Shown: positions 53,331 to 62,892 of the stretch, piece after piece
Position numbering within the stretch: the first letter of the stretch is position 1
Layout: every line of letters begins with the position of its first letter
DNA from: Thermomonas sp.
GTDB taxonomy: Bacteria; Pseudomonadota; Gammaproteobacteria; Xanthomonadales; Xanthomonadaceae
Direction of reading: 5' to 3'
NCBI RefSeq assembly: GCF_029945965.1
Contig: NZ_JAQSDO010000020.1
Coordinates: 329,007 to 393,006 of the forward strand
Length of the DNA stretch: 64,000 bases
Notes under the pieces: generated by a model
The model's database searches: none
Seen by the model: only the letters and a program-made list of their open reading frames with translations
Told to the model about the DNA's origin: nothing
Position numbers and translations under genes: made by a program

Positions 53331-54536
53331 TCAGTGCACGAGCTGGTTGATCTCGATGATCGGCAGCAGGATTGCCAGCACGATCATCAGCACCACCCCG
53401 CCCATCACCAGGATCATCACCGGTTCAAGCAGTGCGAGGAACACGGCCAGGCGGCGCTCCAATGCCTGTGTCTCCAGGCGCGCGGCACGCTGGAGCATCT
53501 GCTCGAGCTTGCCGCTGGCCTCGCCACTGGCCACCAGGTGCACCAACAGTGGCGGGAACGCGTGCGTCTCCCCGAGTGCCCGCGCCAGGCTCGCACCTTC
53601 GCGCACCCGGCCGATCGCACGCTCGACGGCATCCGCCATCACCAGGTTGGTCATGACCCGCGCGCCGGATTCCAGAGCGCCGAGCAATGGCACGCCGCCG
53701 CCGACCAGGATAGCCAAGGTGCTGGCGAAGCGCGAAGTGTTGACGCCACGGACCAGCGAGCCCAGCCAAGGCAGGCGCAGCAGGTAGCCGTGCCAGCGAC
53801 GGCGCAGGTCGGGCCGCCGCAATGCCGCCCGCGCGGCGGCAACCCCGCCGCCGATGATCAGCAACAGATACGGCCAGGCGCCGCGCAGGAAATCGCTCAA
53901 TCCGATCAGTGCCCGTGTCAGCAGTGGCAGGCTCTGCCGCGACTGCTGGAACACCTGCACCACCTGCGGCACCACATACACCAGCATGCCGGTGACGATC
54001 ATGATCGCGACCACAGTAACCAGGATCGGGTACAGCAATGCCAGGCTGGTCTTCTGCCTCAGCGCCTGGCGGGCATCGAGGTAATCGGCCAGGTGTTGCA
54101 GCACTGTCGGCAGCGCGCCTGACTCCTCGCCACCATGCACCAGCGCCCGGTAGAAATCCGGGAAACTCTTCTCGTAGACGCCCAGCGCCACCGCGAGCGA
54201 GAGGCCGGCTGTCACTTCGGTCTTGACCCCGGTCAGCACCTCGCGCGTCTTGGGCTCGGCGGCCTCCTCGATCAGCGCATTGAGCGCCTGCTCCATGGTC
54301 AGCCCGGAGTCGAGCAGGGTGGCCATTTGCCGGGTCAGCAGGCTCAGCTCGGAGGCCGAGACTCCGCGCGCCCAGGCCTGGCCGGCGCGGGCACGCGCGT
54401 GTACCTGGCCAACTGTCGAGGGCAGCAGGCCCTGCGCGCGCAGCTGATTGCGCGCCTGGCGTGCCGTCTCGGCCTGCACCACGCCCGACACCGTGCGGCC
54501 ACTGGCGTCGAGCGCCTCGTACTGGAAAGCTTCCAT
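53331..54536 (-). CDS. gspF: Type II secretion inner membrane platform protein GspF
   Basis: A 401-residue protein with two homologous GspF domains (about residues 68-190 and 270-395), each with a cytosolic helical part, and three membrane helices (about 168-190, 215-240, 370-395). MEAFQYEALDASGRTVSGVVQAE is the family N-terminus. GspF forms the inner platform with GspL and GspM and works with the ATPase GspE, whose gene lies five bases upstream. Confidence 0.95.
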   Translation of the reverse strand: MEAFQYEALDASGRTVSGVVQAETARQARNQLRAQGLLPSTVGQVHARARAGQAWARGVSASELSLLTRQMATLLDSGLTMEQALNALIEEAAEPKTREVLTGVKTEVTAGLSLAVALGVYEKSFPDFYRALVHGGEESGALPTVLQHLADYLDARQALRQKTSLALLYPILVTVVAIMIVTGMLVYVVPQVVQVFQQSRQSLPLLTRALIGLSDFLRGAWPYLLLIIGGGVAAARAALRRPDLRRRWHGYLLRLPWLGSLVRGVNTSRFASTLAILVGGGVPLLGALESGARVMTNLVMADAVERAIGRVREGASLARALGETHAFPPLLVHLVASGEASGKLEQMLQRAARLETQALERRLAVFLALLEPVMILVMGGVVLMIVLAILLPIIEINQLVH

Positions 54537-54541
54537 GGCGG

Positions 54542-56017
54542 CTAATCGCGCGTCACGCGCACCACTTCCTCGAGGCTGATGAGGCCTTGCCCAGCCCAGC
54601 GCATGCCGTCGTCGCGCAGCGAACGCATGCCGCGCGACAGTGCATGTGTTCGCAGGGTCTGCTCGGAGGCGCGGTCATGGATCAACCGGCGTAGGTCGTC
54701 ATCGATCGTCAACAGCTCATAGATGCCGGTGCGGCCGCGGTAGCCCGAACCACTGCATGCATCGCAGCCCTGGGCCGAGTAGAGCGTGCCATCGGTCGGA
54801 GCCAGGCCCAGTGCGCGAAGTTGCGCCGCGTCAGCCGCAAAGGGCATGCGGCACTCCAGGCACAACCGGCGCACCAGGCGCTGCGCGCCGACGCCGATCA
54901 GGCTGGAGGCGAGCAGAAAGGGTTCCACGCCCATGTCGACCAGGCGCGTGATCGCGCTCACGGCATCGTTGGTGTGCAACGTGGCAAACACCAGATGGCC
55001 GGTGAGACTGGCCTGGACTGCGATCTGCGCGGTCTCCAGATCGCGTATCTCGCCGATCATGACCACGTCCGGGTCCTGGCGCAGGATGGTCCGCAGTGCG
55101 CGCGCGAAACTCATCTCGATGCGGGCGTTGACCTGGGTCTGGCTGATGCCGTCAAGGTCATACTCGATCGGATCCTCCACGGTCATGATGTTGAGCGCGG
55201 TGGCGTCGAGCCGCGACAGCGCGGCGTACAGCGTGGTGGTCTTGCCCGAACCGGTCGGGCCGGTGACCAGCACGATGCCGTGCGGCTTGCGGATCAGGCC
55301 GTCGATCTGCTTGAGCGTGACGTCGTCCATGCCCAGCTTGGTGAGGTCCAGTCGCCCGGCCTGCTTGTCGAGCAGGCGCAGCACCACGCGCTCGCCGTGA
55401 CCGGTCGGGATGGTCGACACGCGCACGTCGACCGGCTTGCCGGCAATGCGCAAGGTGATGCGGCCATCCTGCGGCAGGCGCTTTTCGGCGATGTCGAGCT
55501 GCGCCATGATCTTCACCCGCGAGACGATCGCGTTGTGCAGCGCGCGTGCCGGCTCGATCAGGTCGCGCAGCGTGCCATCGACGCGCAGCCGCACCACCGA
55601 GCGGGTCTCGAAGCGCTCGATATGGATGTCCGAGGCACCGTCGCGCAACGCCTGGGTGAGCAAGGCGTTGATCAGGCGGATGACCGGCGCGTTGTCCTGG
55701 CTTTCGAGCAGGTCCTCGACCTTGGGGATTTCCTGCAGTAATCGCGACAGGTCCAGGTCCTGCGCGAGGTCGACGGCCAGCGCCGCCGCCCCGGATTCGG
55801 CGCCGTTGTAGGCCAGCGCGATCAGCTCGTCGAATTGCGCGGTACCGATGCGGCGGGCGCGCACCGGCACGCCGAGGGCGCGGCGCAGTTCGGCCAGTGC
55901 GCCGGCCGGCGCATCATCGCGCACCGCCACCTCCGCCCGCTCGCCGTCGAGGGATGTCAGGACCACGCCATTGGCCTTGGCAAACACGTACGGAATCGCG
56001 TTTGCACGCCAGCTCAT
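54542..56017 (-). CDS. gspE: Type II secretion ATPase GspE
   Basis: A 491-residue AAA+-like secretion ATPase. An N1E-type domain lies at the N-terminus (about 1-100), then VRLINALLTQALRDGASDIHIERFE. Walker A is VTGPTGSGKTTTLYAAL, the Asp box MTVEDPIEYDL, Walker B IGEIRDLETAQIA, and the tetracysteine zinc motif is CLEC and CDAC (RRLCLECRMPFAAD...QGCDACSGSGYRGRTGIYE). The start at 56017 overlaps the gspD stop (TGATG). It powers pseudopilus assembly. Confidence 0.96.
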   Translation of the reverse strand: MSWRANAIPYVFAKANGVVLTSLDGERAEVAVRDDAPAGALAELRRALGVPVRARRIGTAQFDELIALAYNGAESGAAALAVDLAQDLDLSRLLQEIPKVEDLLESQDNAPVIRLINALLTQALRDGASDIHIERFETRSVVRLRVDGTLRDLIEPARALHNAIVSRVKIMAQLDIAEKRLPQDGRITLRIAGKPVDVRVSTIPTGHGERVVLRLLDKQAGRLDLTKLGMDDVTLKQIDGLIRKPHGIVLVTGPTGSGKTTTLYAALSRLDATALNIMTVEDPIEYDLDGISQTQVNARIEMSFARALRTILRQDPDVVMIGEIRDLETAQIAVQASLTGHLVFATLHTNDAVSAITRLVDMGVEPFLLASSLIGVGAQRLVRRLCLECRMPFAADAAQLRALGLAPTDGTLYSAQGCDACSGSGYRGRTGIYELLTIDDDLRRLIHDRASEQTLRTHALSRGMRSLRDDGMRWAGQGLISLEEVVRVTRD

Positions 56018-58071
56018 CAGTGGCGCCCTTCTCCGGCGGCCGGACCAGGCCCGCTTGCAGGCGGCAGCGGCAGCGGAACCGTTCTGGGCGGCAAGGACTG
56101 CGGCTGCATGTCCGGCAGCATCGGCGAATGCGCTGGCCTGGCCTTGAGCTGCTCGCCCATGATGTAGTCGTAGCGCTGGCCGGTGAACACATCGGCGCGT
56201 TGGCTGTCGCGAACCAGCGTCGGCCGCAGGAAAATCATCAGGTTGGTCTTGCTGTGCGAGCGCGTCCGGGAACGGAACAGCCCACCGATCAACGGAAGTG
56301 ACCCGAGCACGGGGACCCGGTCGACGCCATCGCTGACCGCGTCCTGGATCAGGCCGCCAATCACCACGATTTGGCCGTCGTCGACCAGTACGGTCGACGC
56401 CACCGCACGCTTGTTGGTAATCACGCCGGCGGGATTGGCCTTGTCGTTGATGCTCGAGACCTCCTGGTAGATCTGCAGGCGCACCGTGCCGCCCTCGGAG
56501 ATCTGCGGCTTGATGCGCAGCTTCAGTCCGACATCCTGGCGCTCGATGGTCTGGAACGGGGTCGGCGTGGTGGCGCCTCCGGACAGCGCGTATTGGCCGG
56601 TGATGAACGGAACGTTCTGGCCGATCACGATCTCCGCTTCCTCGTTGTCCAGCGTCAGCAGCGTCGGGGTCGACAGGATATTGGCGTTGCCGTCGGTTTC
56701 CAGCGCACGCACCAGCAGTCCGAGGTTGAGGATCTGGCCGATGCCCGGGATGGTGACGTGGCCGTTGACCACGCCGACGTTGAGGCCCGGCGCGGCGGTA
56801 GTCGGGTTCTGAGAGATACCGATGATGTTGTGGCCGGCGCCACCGAAATTGGTCCCGCCAAAGGCCTGGGTGCCGTCCTTGCCCAACCCGCTCAGGTTCT
56901 GCCACTGCACGCCGAATTCGGCGGCCTTGTCGGCGGTGAGTTCGACGATGAGCGCCTCGACGTAGACCTGGGCCCGGCGCACGTCGAGCTTGTCGAGTGC
57001 GGCGCGCAGATTGTTATAGATCGCGTCGGGCGCGGTAATGATGATCGAGTTGGTCGCCGCGTCGGCCTGGATGATGCCGGGGACGGTCGCTGCGGGCGCG
57101 GTTGACGTGGCCAGCATCTGCCCCGCGCCGCCGGGTGCGGGCGCACCCAACGGTAACGCTGCGGCTACCGCCGGGACGCCGGCGTCGCCCTGGTAGATCG
57201 CCCGCAGGGTCTCGGCGAGCTTCACCGCCTCGGCATTTTTCAGGTACACGACGTGGATGTTGCCGCCGGCGTTGGTGCGGGAGTCCAGCATCGCCACGAA
57301 CTTGCGCAACTGGACCAACCGCGAGGGATCGCCCGAGCGCGCGAGCAAGCTGTTGGAACGCGCATCGGCCACTACACTGAAGCGCTGGGTGGCCTCGGTC
57401 GTGGTGGCCCCTTGCAGCGATTCGGCGAACAGATGATTGACCGTCGCGGCCACGTCGACCGCGGAGGCATACTGCAGCGGGATCATGATCGGATCGCTAC
57501 CGCTGGGCTGGTCGATCGAATCGATGATGCGCGACAGGCGCAGCATGTTGTTCGCATAGTCGGTGATGACCAGCGTGTTGTTGTTCTGGTACGCAGTGAT
57601 GGCATTGTTGGGCGCGATCAATGGACGCAGTATCGGCACAAGCTGCGCAGCGGACTGGTATTTGAGCGCGAATACCTGCGTCTGGATCCGGTCGCCGCTG
57701 ACGCGGGCCATGCCATGGCGGCCGACGGTCGGACTCGGATACAACTTGGCATCGGCCTCCGGCACGATCCGGACGATGCCGCGGTCCTCGATGGCGGCAA
57801 AACCCTGCAGGCGCAGCGCCGAGAGGAACACGTCGTACACCAGCGCCCTTGGCAACGGCTCGGCCGAAACGATGCTGATCGTGCCCTTGACGCGGGGGTC
57901 GACCACGAAATTCTTGCCGGTGATCTCTGCCACGACCTTGACCACGCCTTCGACTTCGGCATTGACGAAGTTGAGCGTGACATCGTCTGGATTCTCCTGC
58001 GCGTTCACCGGCCATGCCGGGTAGATCGCCATGGCCAGCGCCAACCAGAGCAGTGCATTTCTCAACGACAT
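56017..58071 (-). CDS. gspD: Type II secretion outer membrane secretin GspD
   Basis: A 684-residue secretin. The signal peptide is MSLRNALLWLALAMAIYPAWPVNA. N0 to N3 periplasmic domains cover residues about 28-390 (VTLNFVNAEVEGVVKVVAEITGKNFVVDPRVKGTISIVS; NTLVITDYANNMLRLSRIIDSIDQ). The secretin pore domain carries VGQNVPFITGQY, VGLKLRIKPQISEGGTVRLQIYQEVSS and VPVLGSLPLIGGLFRSR. It forms the outer membrane channel. gspC is 52 bases upstream. Confidence 0.96.
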   Translation of the reverse strand: MSLRNALLWLALAMAIYPAWPVNAQENPDDVTLNFVNAEVEGVVKVVAEITGKNFVVDPRVKGTISIVSAEPLPRALVYDVFLSALRLQGFAAIEDRGIVRIVPEADAKLYPSPTVGRHGMARVSGDRIQTQVFALKYQSAAQLVPILRPLIAPNNAITAYQNNNTLVITDYANNMLRLSRIIDSIDQPSGSDPIMIPLQYASAVDVAATVNHLFAESLQGATTTEATQRFSVVADARSNSLLARSGDPSRLVQLRKFVAMLDSRTNAGGNIHVVYLKNAEAVKLAETLRAIYQGDAGVPAVAAALPLGAPAPGGAGQMLATSTAPAATVPGIIQADAATNSIIITAPDAIYNNLRAALDKLDVRRAQVYVEALIVELTADKAAEFGVQWQNLSGLGKDGTQAFGGTNFGGAGHNIIGISQNPTTAAPGLNVGVVNGHVTIPGIGQILNLGLLVRALETDGNANILSTPTLLTLDNEEAEIVIGQNVPFITGQYALSGGATTPTPFQTIERQDVGLKLRIKPQISEGGTVRLQIYQEVSSINDKANPAGVITNKRAVASTVLVDDGQIVVIGGLIQDAVSDGVDRVPVLGSLPLIGGLFRSRTRSHSKTNLMIFLRPTLVRDSQRADVFTGQRYDYIMGEQLKARPAHSPMLPDMQPQSLPPRTVPLPLPPASGPGPAAGEGRH

Positions 58072-58123
58072 GTCATGTTCATTCTGGCTGCATATCGGCG
58101 GTTGCCCATCTTAGGAGGAAAAC

Positions 58124-58690
58124 TCATTGGCTGGGCGGAGTCTCAGGCGGGATCTCAGACGCGATCTCAGGCACGGTCGCATGGGTCGGTTCGGGCAATG
58201 CCAGGGTCTCGCGGACCCCGCCGCGCTCAAGGATGATCTGGCGGGCTGACACTTCCGCGAGCACGATACCGGGCGCGACATTCTCGCCTTCGCGCACGGC
58301 GAGGATCTCCTTCGCCCCCAGTTGCACGGCGGCATACCCGCGGTGCCCTGGCGTGGCCGCGACGATCCCGAGCAGGCGGATCGCGATTCCGGTCGGCGCG
58401 GCGGTGTTGCCGCCTGATGGCGCGCTGCCGAACAAGCCAACCGCTGACCCCATCCCCTCGGTGGCCTGTACCACTGCCTGCGCCCGCGGTTCAGGGCGAG
58501 GAGCGAGCCATACCCAGGTCCAGTACGCCAGCACCAGGCCGAGCAGCGCGAGCGCGGCCAATGTCAGCACAGACACCAGCACGCTCTGCACGCGGGCCGA
58601 TCGATCAAGGGAAATCGCTTGCGTCTTTCGCCAAGTGGAATCCTGCCGCGTCGACGGGCCACGGGGCATGCTGAAGTCGCTGATCCGCAT
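58124..58690 (-). CDS. gspC: Type II secretion inner membrane protein GspC, short form without PDZ
   Basis: An approximately 188-residue bitopic protein: one membrane helix (about 40-65), a Pro/Ala-rich linker and a homology-region domain (IAIRLLGIVAATPGHRGYAAVQLG) with VLAEVSARQIILERGGVRETLALP. GspC usually adds a C-terminal PDZ or coiled-coil domain; here the protein ends in a short Pro/Glu tail, so the form is truncated. It links GspD to the inner platform. The start at 58690 (MRISDFS) is chosen; an ATG at 58711 is possible. Divergent from gspG. Confidence 0.85.
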   Translation of the reverse strand: MRISDFSMPRGPSTRQDSTWRKTQAISLDRSARVQSVLVSVLTLAALALLGLVLAYWTWVWLAPRPEPRAQAVVQATEGMGSAVGLFGSAPSGGNTAAPTGIAIRLLGIVAATPGHRGYAAVQLGAKEILAVREGENVAPGIVLAEVSARQIILERGGVRETLALPEPTHATVPEIASEIPPETPPSQ

Positions 58691-58778
58691 CGGCGCTAGG
58701 GTACAGTGCATTCCCGGGCGCCGGCGACCATGGGCGCGTCTGACGGTGGCTGGATAGAACCGACCCCAGGAGTCTCAA

Positions 58779-59210
58779 ATGGAACTGAAATCATTGCAGC
58801 GCGGCTTCACGTTGCTCGAGATCATGGTGGTGGTGGTCATCCTCGGCATCCTCGCGGTGCTGGTGGTACCGAAAATCATCAGTCGCCCGGACGAGGCGCG
58901 GGTGATTGCGGCCAAGCAGGACATCGCCAGCCTGATGCAGGCGCTCAAGCTCTACCATCTCGACAACCAGCGCTACCCCGTCAGTGAACAAGGCCTGCAG
59001 GCGCTGGCCACGCGTCCGACGACCGCCCCGATCCCGGGTAACTGGAAGACGGGCGGCTATCTCGAACGCCTGCCGAACGATCCCTGGGGCAACCCCTACC
59101 AATACCTGAGTCCCGGGCTGCACGGCGAGGTGGACATCTTCAGCTTCGGAGCCGACGGCGCGCCCGGTGGCGAAGGTAACGATGCCGACATTGGCTCGTG
59201 GGCCCTGTAG
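58779..59210 (+). CDS. gspG: Major pseudopilin GspG
   Basis: A 143-residue pseudopilin. The prepilin site is in [30 protein letters not shown], with Gly9, Phe10 and Glu14 (mature +5). The C-terminal domain has [19 protein letters not shown] and the calcium/turn region [16 protein letters not shown] and [23 protein letters not shown], hallmarks of GspG. It is the first gene of the rightward arm. Confidence 0.96.
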   Translation: MELKSLQRGFTLLEIMVVVVILGILAVLVVPKIISRPDEARVIAAKQDIASLMQALKLYHLDNQRYPVSEQGLQALATRPTTAPIPGNWKTGGYLERLPNDPWGNPYQYLSPGLHGEVDIFSFGADGAPGGEGNDADIGSWAL

Positions 59211-59226
59211 CAGGATCTCCGCGGCG

Positions 59227-59754
59227 ATGGGCAGCCACCGCACCGCGACGGCAACGAGCCGCGGATTCACGCTCATCGAGTTGCTCGTCGTGCTGATGAT
59301 CATGGGCCTGGTGGTCGGCCTGGCCGCCGCGATCGTGCGTCCAGACGACCGAGGGCTGCTCCGCGTCGAGGCCGAACGGCTCGCGCAACTGCTCGATCTC
59401 GCCGCGGCCGAATCGCGCCTCACAGGCACCCCGATCGCCTGGACCGCCGAGGGACCCGGATATGGATTCTGGCGAATGACTGCCGATGGTGACTGGTCCG
59501 AGGTGCGCGATAGCGACCTGCTGCGGGCGCGGACGCTGCCGCAGGGCATGACGATCACCGGCCTGCAGGTCGAGAACGCACCGGTACGCGGAGTGATCCG
59601 CCTGCAGTTCGCCCCCTACTACGGCGCGGCGCAGTCCTTCACCATCACGATGTCGCTCGGCGACGCGCGTTATGCGGTGGTGGCGTCGCCGATTGGCGAC
59701 GTACAGGTGGTGGCCGGCGATGGAGCATCCAATGTCAAATTGGTTCGGCAGTAG
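59227..59754 (+). CDS. gspH: Minor pseudopilin GspH
   Basis: A 175-residue protein with the prepilin site [27 protein letters not shown] (Gly13, Phe14, Glu18) and a divergent C-terminal domain. The position after gspG and the size fit GspH. The start at 59227 places 13 residues before the cleavage site. Processing by the prepilin peptidase (PilD/GspO), which is not encoded in this window, is expected. Confidence 0.9.
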   Translation: MGSHRTATATSRGFTLIELLVVLMIMGLVVGLAAAIVRPDDRGLLRVEAERLAQLLDLAAAESRLTGTPIAWTAEGPGYGFWRMTADGDWSEVRDSDLLRARTLPQGMTITGLQVENAPVRGVIRLQFAPYYGAAQSFTITMSLGDARYAVVASPIGDVQVVAGDGASNVKLVRQ

Positions 59755-60163
59755 CGGCCGGGCACGGCATCCAGCCCCGCGCGCGTCCCTGCGCGTCGGC
59801 TTCACCCTGATCGAGGTGCTGGTCGCGCTGGCGATCGTTTCGATCGCGCTGCTGGCGGCGCTGCGTGCGGCGGGCCAGGGCACCAGCAACGTCGATGTGC
59901 TGCGCTCGCGCCTGCTGGCCGGCTGGGTCGCGGAAAACGTTCTGGCCGAGCAGCGCGCTCGCGGGGACTGGCTGCCGCTGGGGATACAGCGCGGCGCTGA
60001 ACAACAGGGCGGCATCGCATTCGCATGGCGCGAGGAGGTCATCGCCACTCCGAATGCGCGGTTCCGACGCGTCGACATCCGCGTGTTCGTTCCGCCCGGG
60101 GAAACCCATCAAATCGGTCACCTCACCGGCTTCCTCGTCGATCCGCCGGTGGTGAGCCCATGA
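59732..60163 (+). CDS. gspI: Minor pseudopilin GspI
   Basis: A 143-residue protein with LRVG-FTLIEVLVALAIVSIALLAAL (Gly23, Phe24, Glu28) and the conserved AENVLAEQRARGDW following the helix, as in GspI. It overlaps gspH by 23 bases; GGAG lies six bases before the ATG at 59732, inside gspH. Confidence 0.9.
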   Translation: MSNWFGSSGRARHPAPRASLRVGFTLIEVLVALAIVSIALLAALRAAGQGTSNVDVLRSRLLAGWVAENVLAEQRARGDWLPLGIQRGAEQQGGIAFAWREEVIATPNARFRRVDIRVFVPPGETHQIGHLTGFLVDPPVVSP

Positions 60164-60744
60164 AGACCAGTGTCGGCTTCACCCTGATCGAACTGCTCAC
60201 CGCGCTGCTGATCCTGTCGTTGCTGGCGCTGATGTCGTATCGCAGCCTGGCGGCGGTGCTCGATGCCCGTGACCACGTCACCGGCGAAGCCGACAAGTGG
60301 CGACACGTGTCGTCTTTCTTCGCGCGTTTCGAAAGCGACGTGCAGCTGGCCGCGCCGCGTCCGGTGCGCAGTGCCACCGACAGCGCCCCGGCCTGGGTCG
60401 GCAGACCCGCCACCGCTACCGGCCCGCGTCTGGAGTTCAGCCGTTTTGCCTCGGCCGAAGGAGTGGACCAGCCGCGGCGGGTCGCATACGCGCTCAACGA
60501 CAAGCGCGAGGTCGAGCTGTGGCTGTGGCCGGGGCTGGACGTGACGCCGGATGTCCTGCCGGCGCGCTATCCGGTGCTCGGCGAGGTGACAACGCTGGAA
60601 GTCCAGTACCTCAATGCCGAGCGTGCATGGGTGACCGCCTGGCCGACGGCGCCGGCCGACGCGGCCATTCCCCGGGCGGTGCGCCTGCACATCGTGCTCG
60701 CGTCGGGCGAGGACATAGTGCGTGTGTTCGCGGTGAACCCATGA
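60160..60744 (+). CDS. gspJ: Minor pseudopilin GspJ
   Basis: A 194-residue protein: KTSVG-FTLIELLTALLILSLLALMSYRSLAAVLDAR (Gly6, Phe7, Glu11), then FARFESDVQLAAPRPVR and LEFSRFA, as in GspJ. The ATG overlaps the gspI stop (ATGA). GspJ, GspI and GspK form the tip complex. Confidence 0.92.
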   Translation: MKTSVGFTLIELLTALLILSLLALMSYRSLAAVLDARDHVTGEADKWRHVSSFFARFESDVQLAAPRPVRSATDSAPAWVGRPATATGPRLEFSRFASAEGVDQPRRVAYALNDKREVELWLWPGLDVTPDVLPARYPVLGEVTTLEVQYLNAERAWVTAWPTAPADAAIPRAVRLHIVLASGEDIVRVFAVNP

Positions 60745-60754
60745 GGCTGAATCG

Positions 60755-61669
60755 ATGAAATCCGGGCAACGCGGAGTGGCCATCGTGCTGGCGCTGTCCG
60801 TGGTCGCGCTCGCGGCGCTGGCCGCCACCGCGATGCTGGTGTCGGAGAGCACATGGGCCAGGCAGGTCGAGCTGACCGCCGGCCATGCCCAGGCGCAGCA
60901 CTTGCTGCAGGCCGGGCTGGACTGGTCGCGGGCGGTGCTGAGCGATGATCGCCGGGCCAGCAGCGTCGACCACCTGGGCGAACCCTGGGCGCTGCGGTTG
61001 CCATCGATGCCGGTCGAGAACGGCAGCCTCACCGGGCACATCGAGGATCAGCAGGGCCGGTTCAACCTCAATAACCTACTCGACGACGGCAAGGTCAACC
61101 TCGCCCAGCTCGAGCACTTCAGGCGCCTGCTGGCGATCCTGGCCCTGCCCCCTGCGCTTGCCAATTCGCTCGCCGACTGGATCGACGCCGACAACGAACC
61201 GCAGCCCGGAGGGGGCGCCGAGGATGCGCATTACCTGGCGCTGCAGCCGCCCCACCTTGCCGCCAACCGGCCGTTGATCGATATCGCCGAGCTCGCGCTG
61301 GTGGCCGGCTTCGATGACACGGTCCGCGCCCGCCTGCGCCCGTTCGTGACGGCGTTGCCGCGCTTTACCGCGGTCAATGTCAACACTGCCTCAGCGGAAG
61401 TCATCGCCGCCAGCGTGGACGGCCTGACCCTCGACGACGCCCGGGGTATCGTGGCGCAGCGCGGACGTAGTTATTTCCGCGATATCTCCGATTTCACCCG
61501 TCAACTTCCCCCCGGACTCAGCGTGCCCAGCGACGGCTTGACAGTGAGCAGTGACTATTTCATCGCAACGATGGCGATCACCATTGGTGGGGCGCAGGCG
61601 CGCGGGTTGGCATTGCTGGCGCGCGAGGATGCCGGCTGGCCGGCCATTGTCTGGCGAAAATTTCCATGA
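60755..61669 (+). CDS. gspK: Minor pseudopilin GspK
   Basis: A 304-residue protein, the large minor pseudopilin. The prepilin site is QRG-VAIVLALSVVALAALAATAM with Gly7, and mature position 5 is Leu, not Glu, as is usual for GspK. The globular part has the expected FNLNNLLDDGK and WIDADNEPQPGGGAEDAHYLAL blocks. It caps the pseudopilus tip. It starts ten bases after gspJ. Confidence 0.93.
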   Translation: MKSGQRGVAIVLALSVVALAALAATAMLVSESTWARQVELTAGHAQAQHLLQAGLDWSRAVLSDDRRASSVDHLGEPWALRLPSMPVENGSLTGHIEDQQGRFNLNNLLDDGKVNLAQLEHFRRLLAILALPPALANSLADWIDADNEPQPGGGAEDAHYLALQPPHLAANRPLIDIAELALVAGFDDTVRARLRPFVTALPRFTAVNVNTASAEVIAASVDGLTLDDARGIVAQRGRSYFRDISDFTRQLPPGLSVPSDGLTVSSDYFIATMAITIGGAQARGLALLAREDAGWPAIVWRKFP

Positions 61670-62892
61670 GCTTGCTGCGGATCCGCGCCTCGCTGCTCGA
61701 TCCTGCGCTGCGCTGCCAATGGGCGCTGGTCAACGACGAACGCCTCGATCAAGGCAGCGAAGCGGTGGTCGGCGAAGGCCTGATCGCGGATTTGCCGCGC
61801 CACGCCGGGCGTGTCCAGTTGGTGATTCCTGCCGCGCAGGTGTTGATCACCCGCGCGCACCTGCCCCAAGCCGCCAGGCGCAACGTCGGCTCGGTGCTTG
61901 CGTTTGCGGTCGAGGAGCAGACCGCGGGCGATCCGGATGCGAACCAGGTGAGCTGGCTCGGCACTGCCGGCGACCACGATGTGCTTGCGGTGGTCGACAA
62001 GGCCGGCCTGGCGCGCTGGCGCGCTGCGCTCGACGCGGTCGGCGTGCACGGCTACGAGGTGCATGGCGAAGCCTTGATGTTGCCGTGGGCGCCGGGCGAA
62101 TGGAGCCTGGCGTGGAACGGCAGCGAGGGGTTCGTGCGCAGCGGCGAACTGGAAGCGGCGGCCACCGATTGCGGCGATCACGCCACGCCGCCGTTGTTGT
62201 TACGACTGATGCTCGACGAAGCGGCCGCCACTGGCGCCAGTCCGGCCGCGATCGCGCTTTACACGACCGCGCCCGGCGCGGCGCCCGATGCCGAGGCCTG
62301 GACACGCCAACTCGGGGTTGCCATGCGCCTGGCCGGCCCCTGGGACTGGCGCACCGCGCCATCCGGCACCGGGGTCTGCCTCACCCAGGAGCGGCAGCGC
62401 TGGCGCGCGTTCGCCGGCCTGCCTGCGCGACTGCGGCCGGCCGGCTGGATCCTCGGCACCGCGCTGGCGATCCATGCCGCCGCGCTGGTCGTCGATTGGA
62501 CATCACTGGCAAGCGAACAGAGCGCGCTGCGCCAGCAGATGGAATCACGCTTTCGTCGCGTCTTTCCCGATGCGGTCGCGGTGGCGGACCCGGCCCTGCA
62601 GATGCGCCGCAAGCTCGCCGAGGCGCGCCATGCCGCCGGCCAGTCCGACAGCGGCGATTTCCTGCCGATGATCGAGCAGGTTGCGACTGCGACCACGGAC
62701 CTCCCGGCCGGCGCCGTGCGCACGCTGTCGTACGAAGACGGGCGACTGACGCTTGAACTGGCCAGCGTCGACGCAGCAGGCCTGAGCCGGGTCGCTGCCC
62801 GCTTGATGCAGGCCGGGCTGAGCGTCGAACTGCCGCCGGCGTCGACGGGCGCGACGAGCGCAACCGTGGTCATGACGGTGCGCGCGGCATGA
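61666..62892 (+). CDS. gspL: Type II secretion assembly protein GspL
   Basis: A 408-residue bitopic protein. An N-terminal cytoplasmic actin-like domain (to about 250; AAQVLITRAHLPQAARRNVGSVLAFAVEEQ) binds GspE, and a membrane helix lies near 261-282 (GWILGTALAIHAAALVVDW). A small ferredoxin-like periplasmic domain follows (VRTLSYEDGRLTLELASVDAAGLSR). It overlaps gspK by ATGA. Confidence 0.92.
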   Translation: MSLLRIRASLLDPALRCQWALVNDERLDQGSEAVVGEGLIADLPRHAGRVQLVIPAAQVLITRAHLPQAARRNVGSVLAFAVEEQTAGDPDANQVSWLGTAGDHDVLAVVDKAGLARWRAALDAVGVHGYEVHGEALMLPWAPGEWSLAWNGSEGFVRSGELEAAATDCGDHATPPLLLRLMLDEAAATGASPAAIALYTTAPGAAPDAEAWTRQLGVAMRLAGPWDWRTAPSGTGVCLTQERQRWRAFAGLPARLRPAGWILGTALAIHAAALVVDWTSLASEQSALRQQMESRFRRVFPDAVAVADPALQMRRKLAEARHAAGQSDSGDFLPMIEQVATATTDLPAGAVRTLSYEDGRLTLELASVDAAGLSRVAARLMQAGLSVELPPASTGATSATVVMTVRAA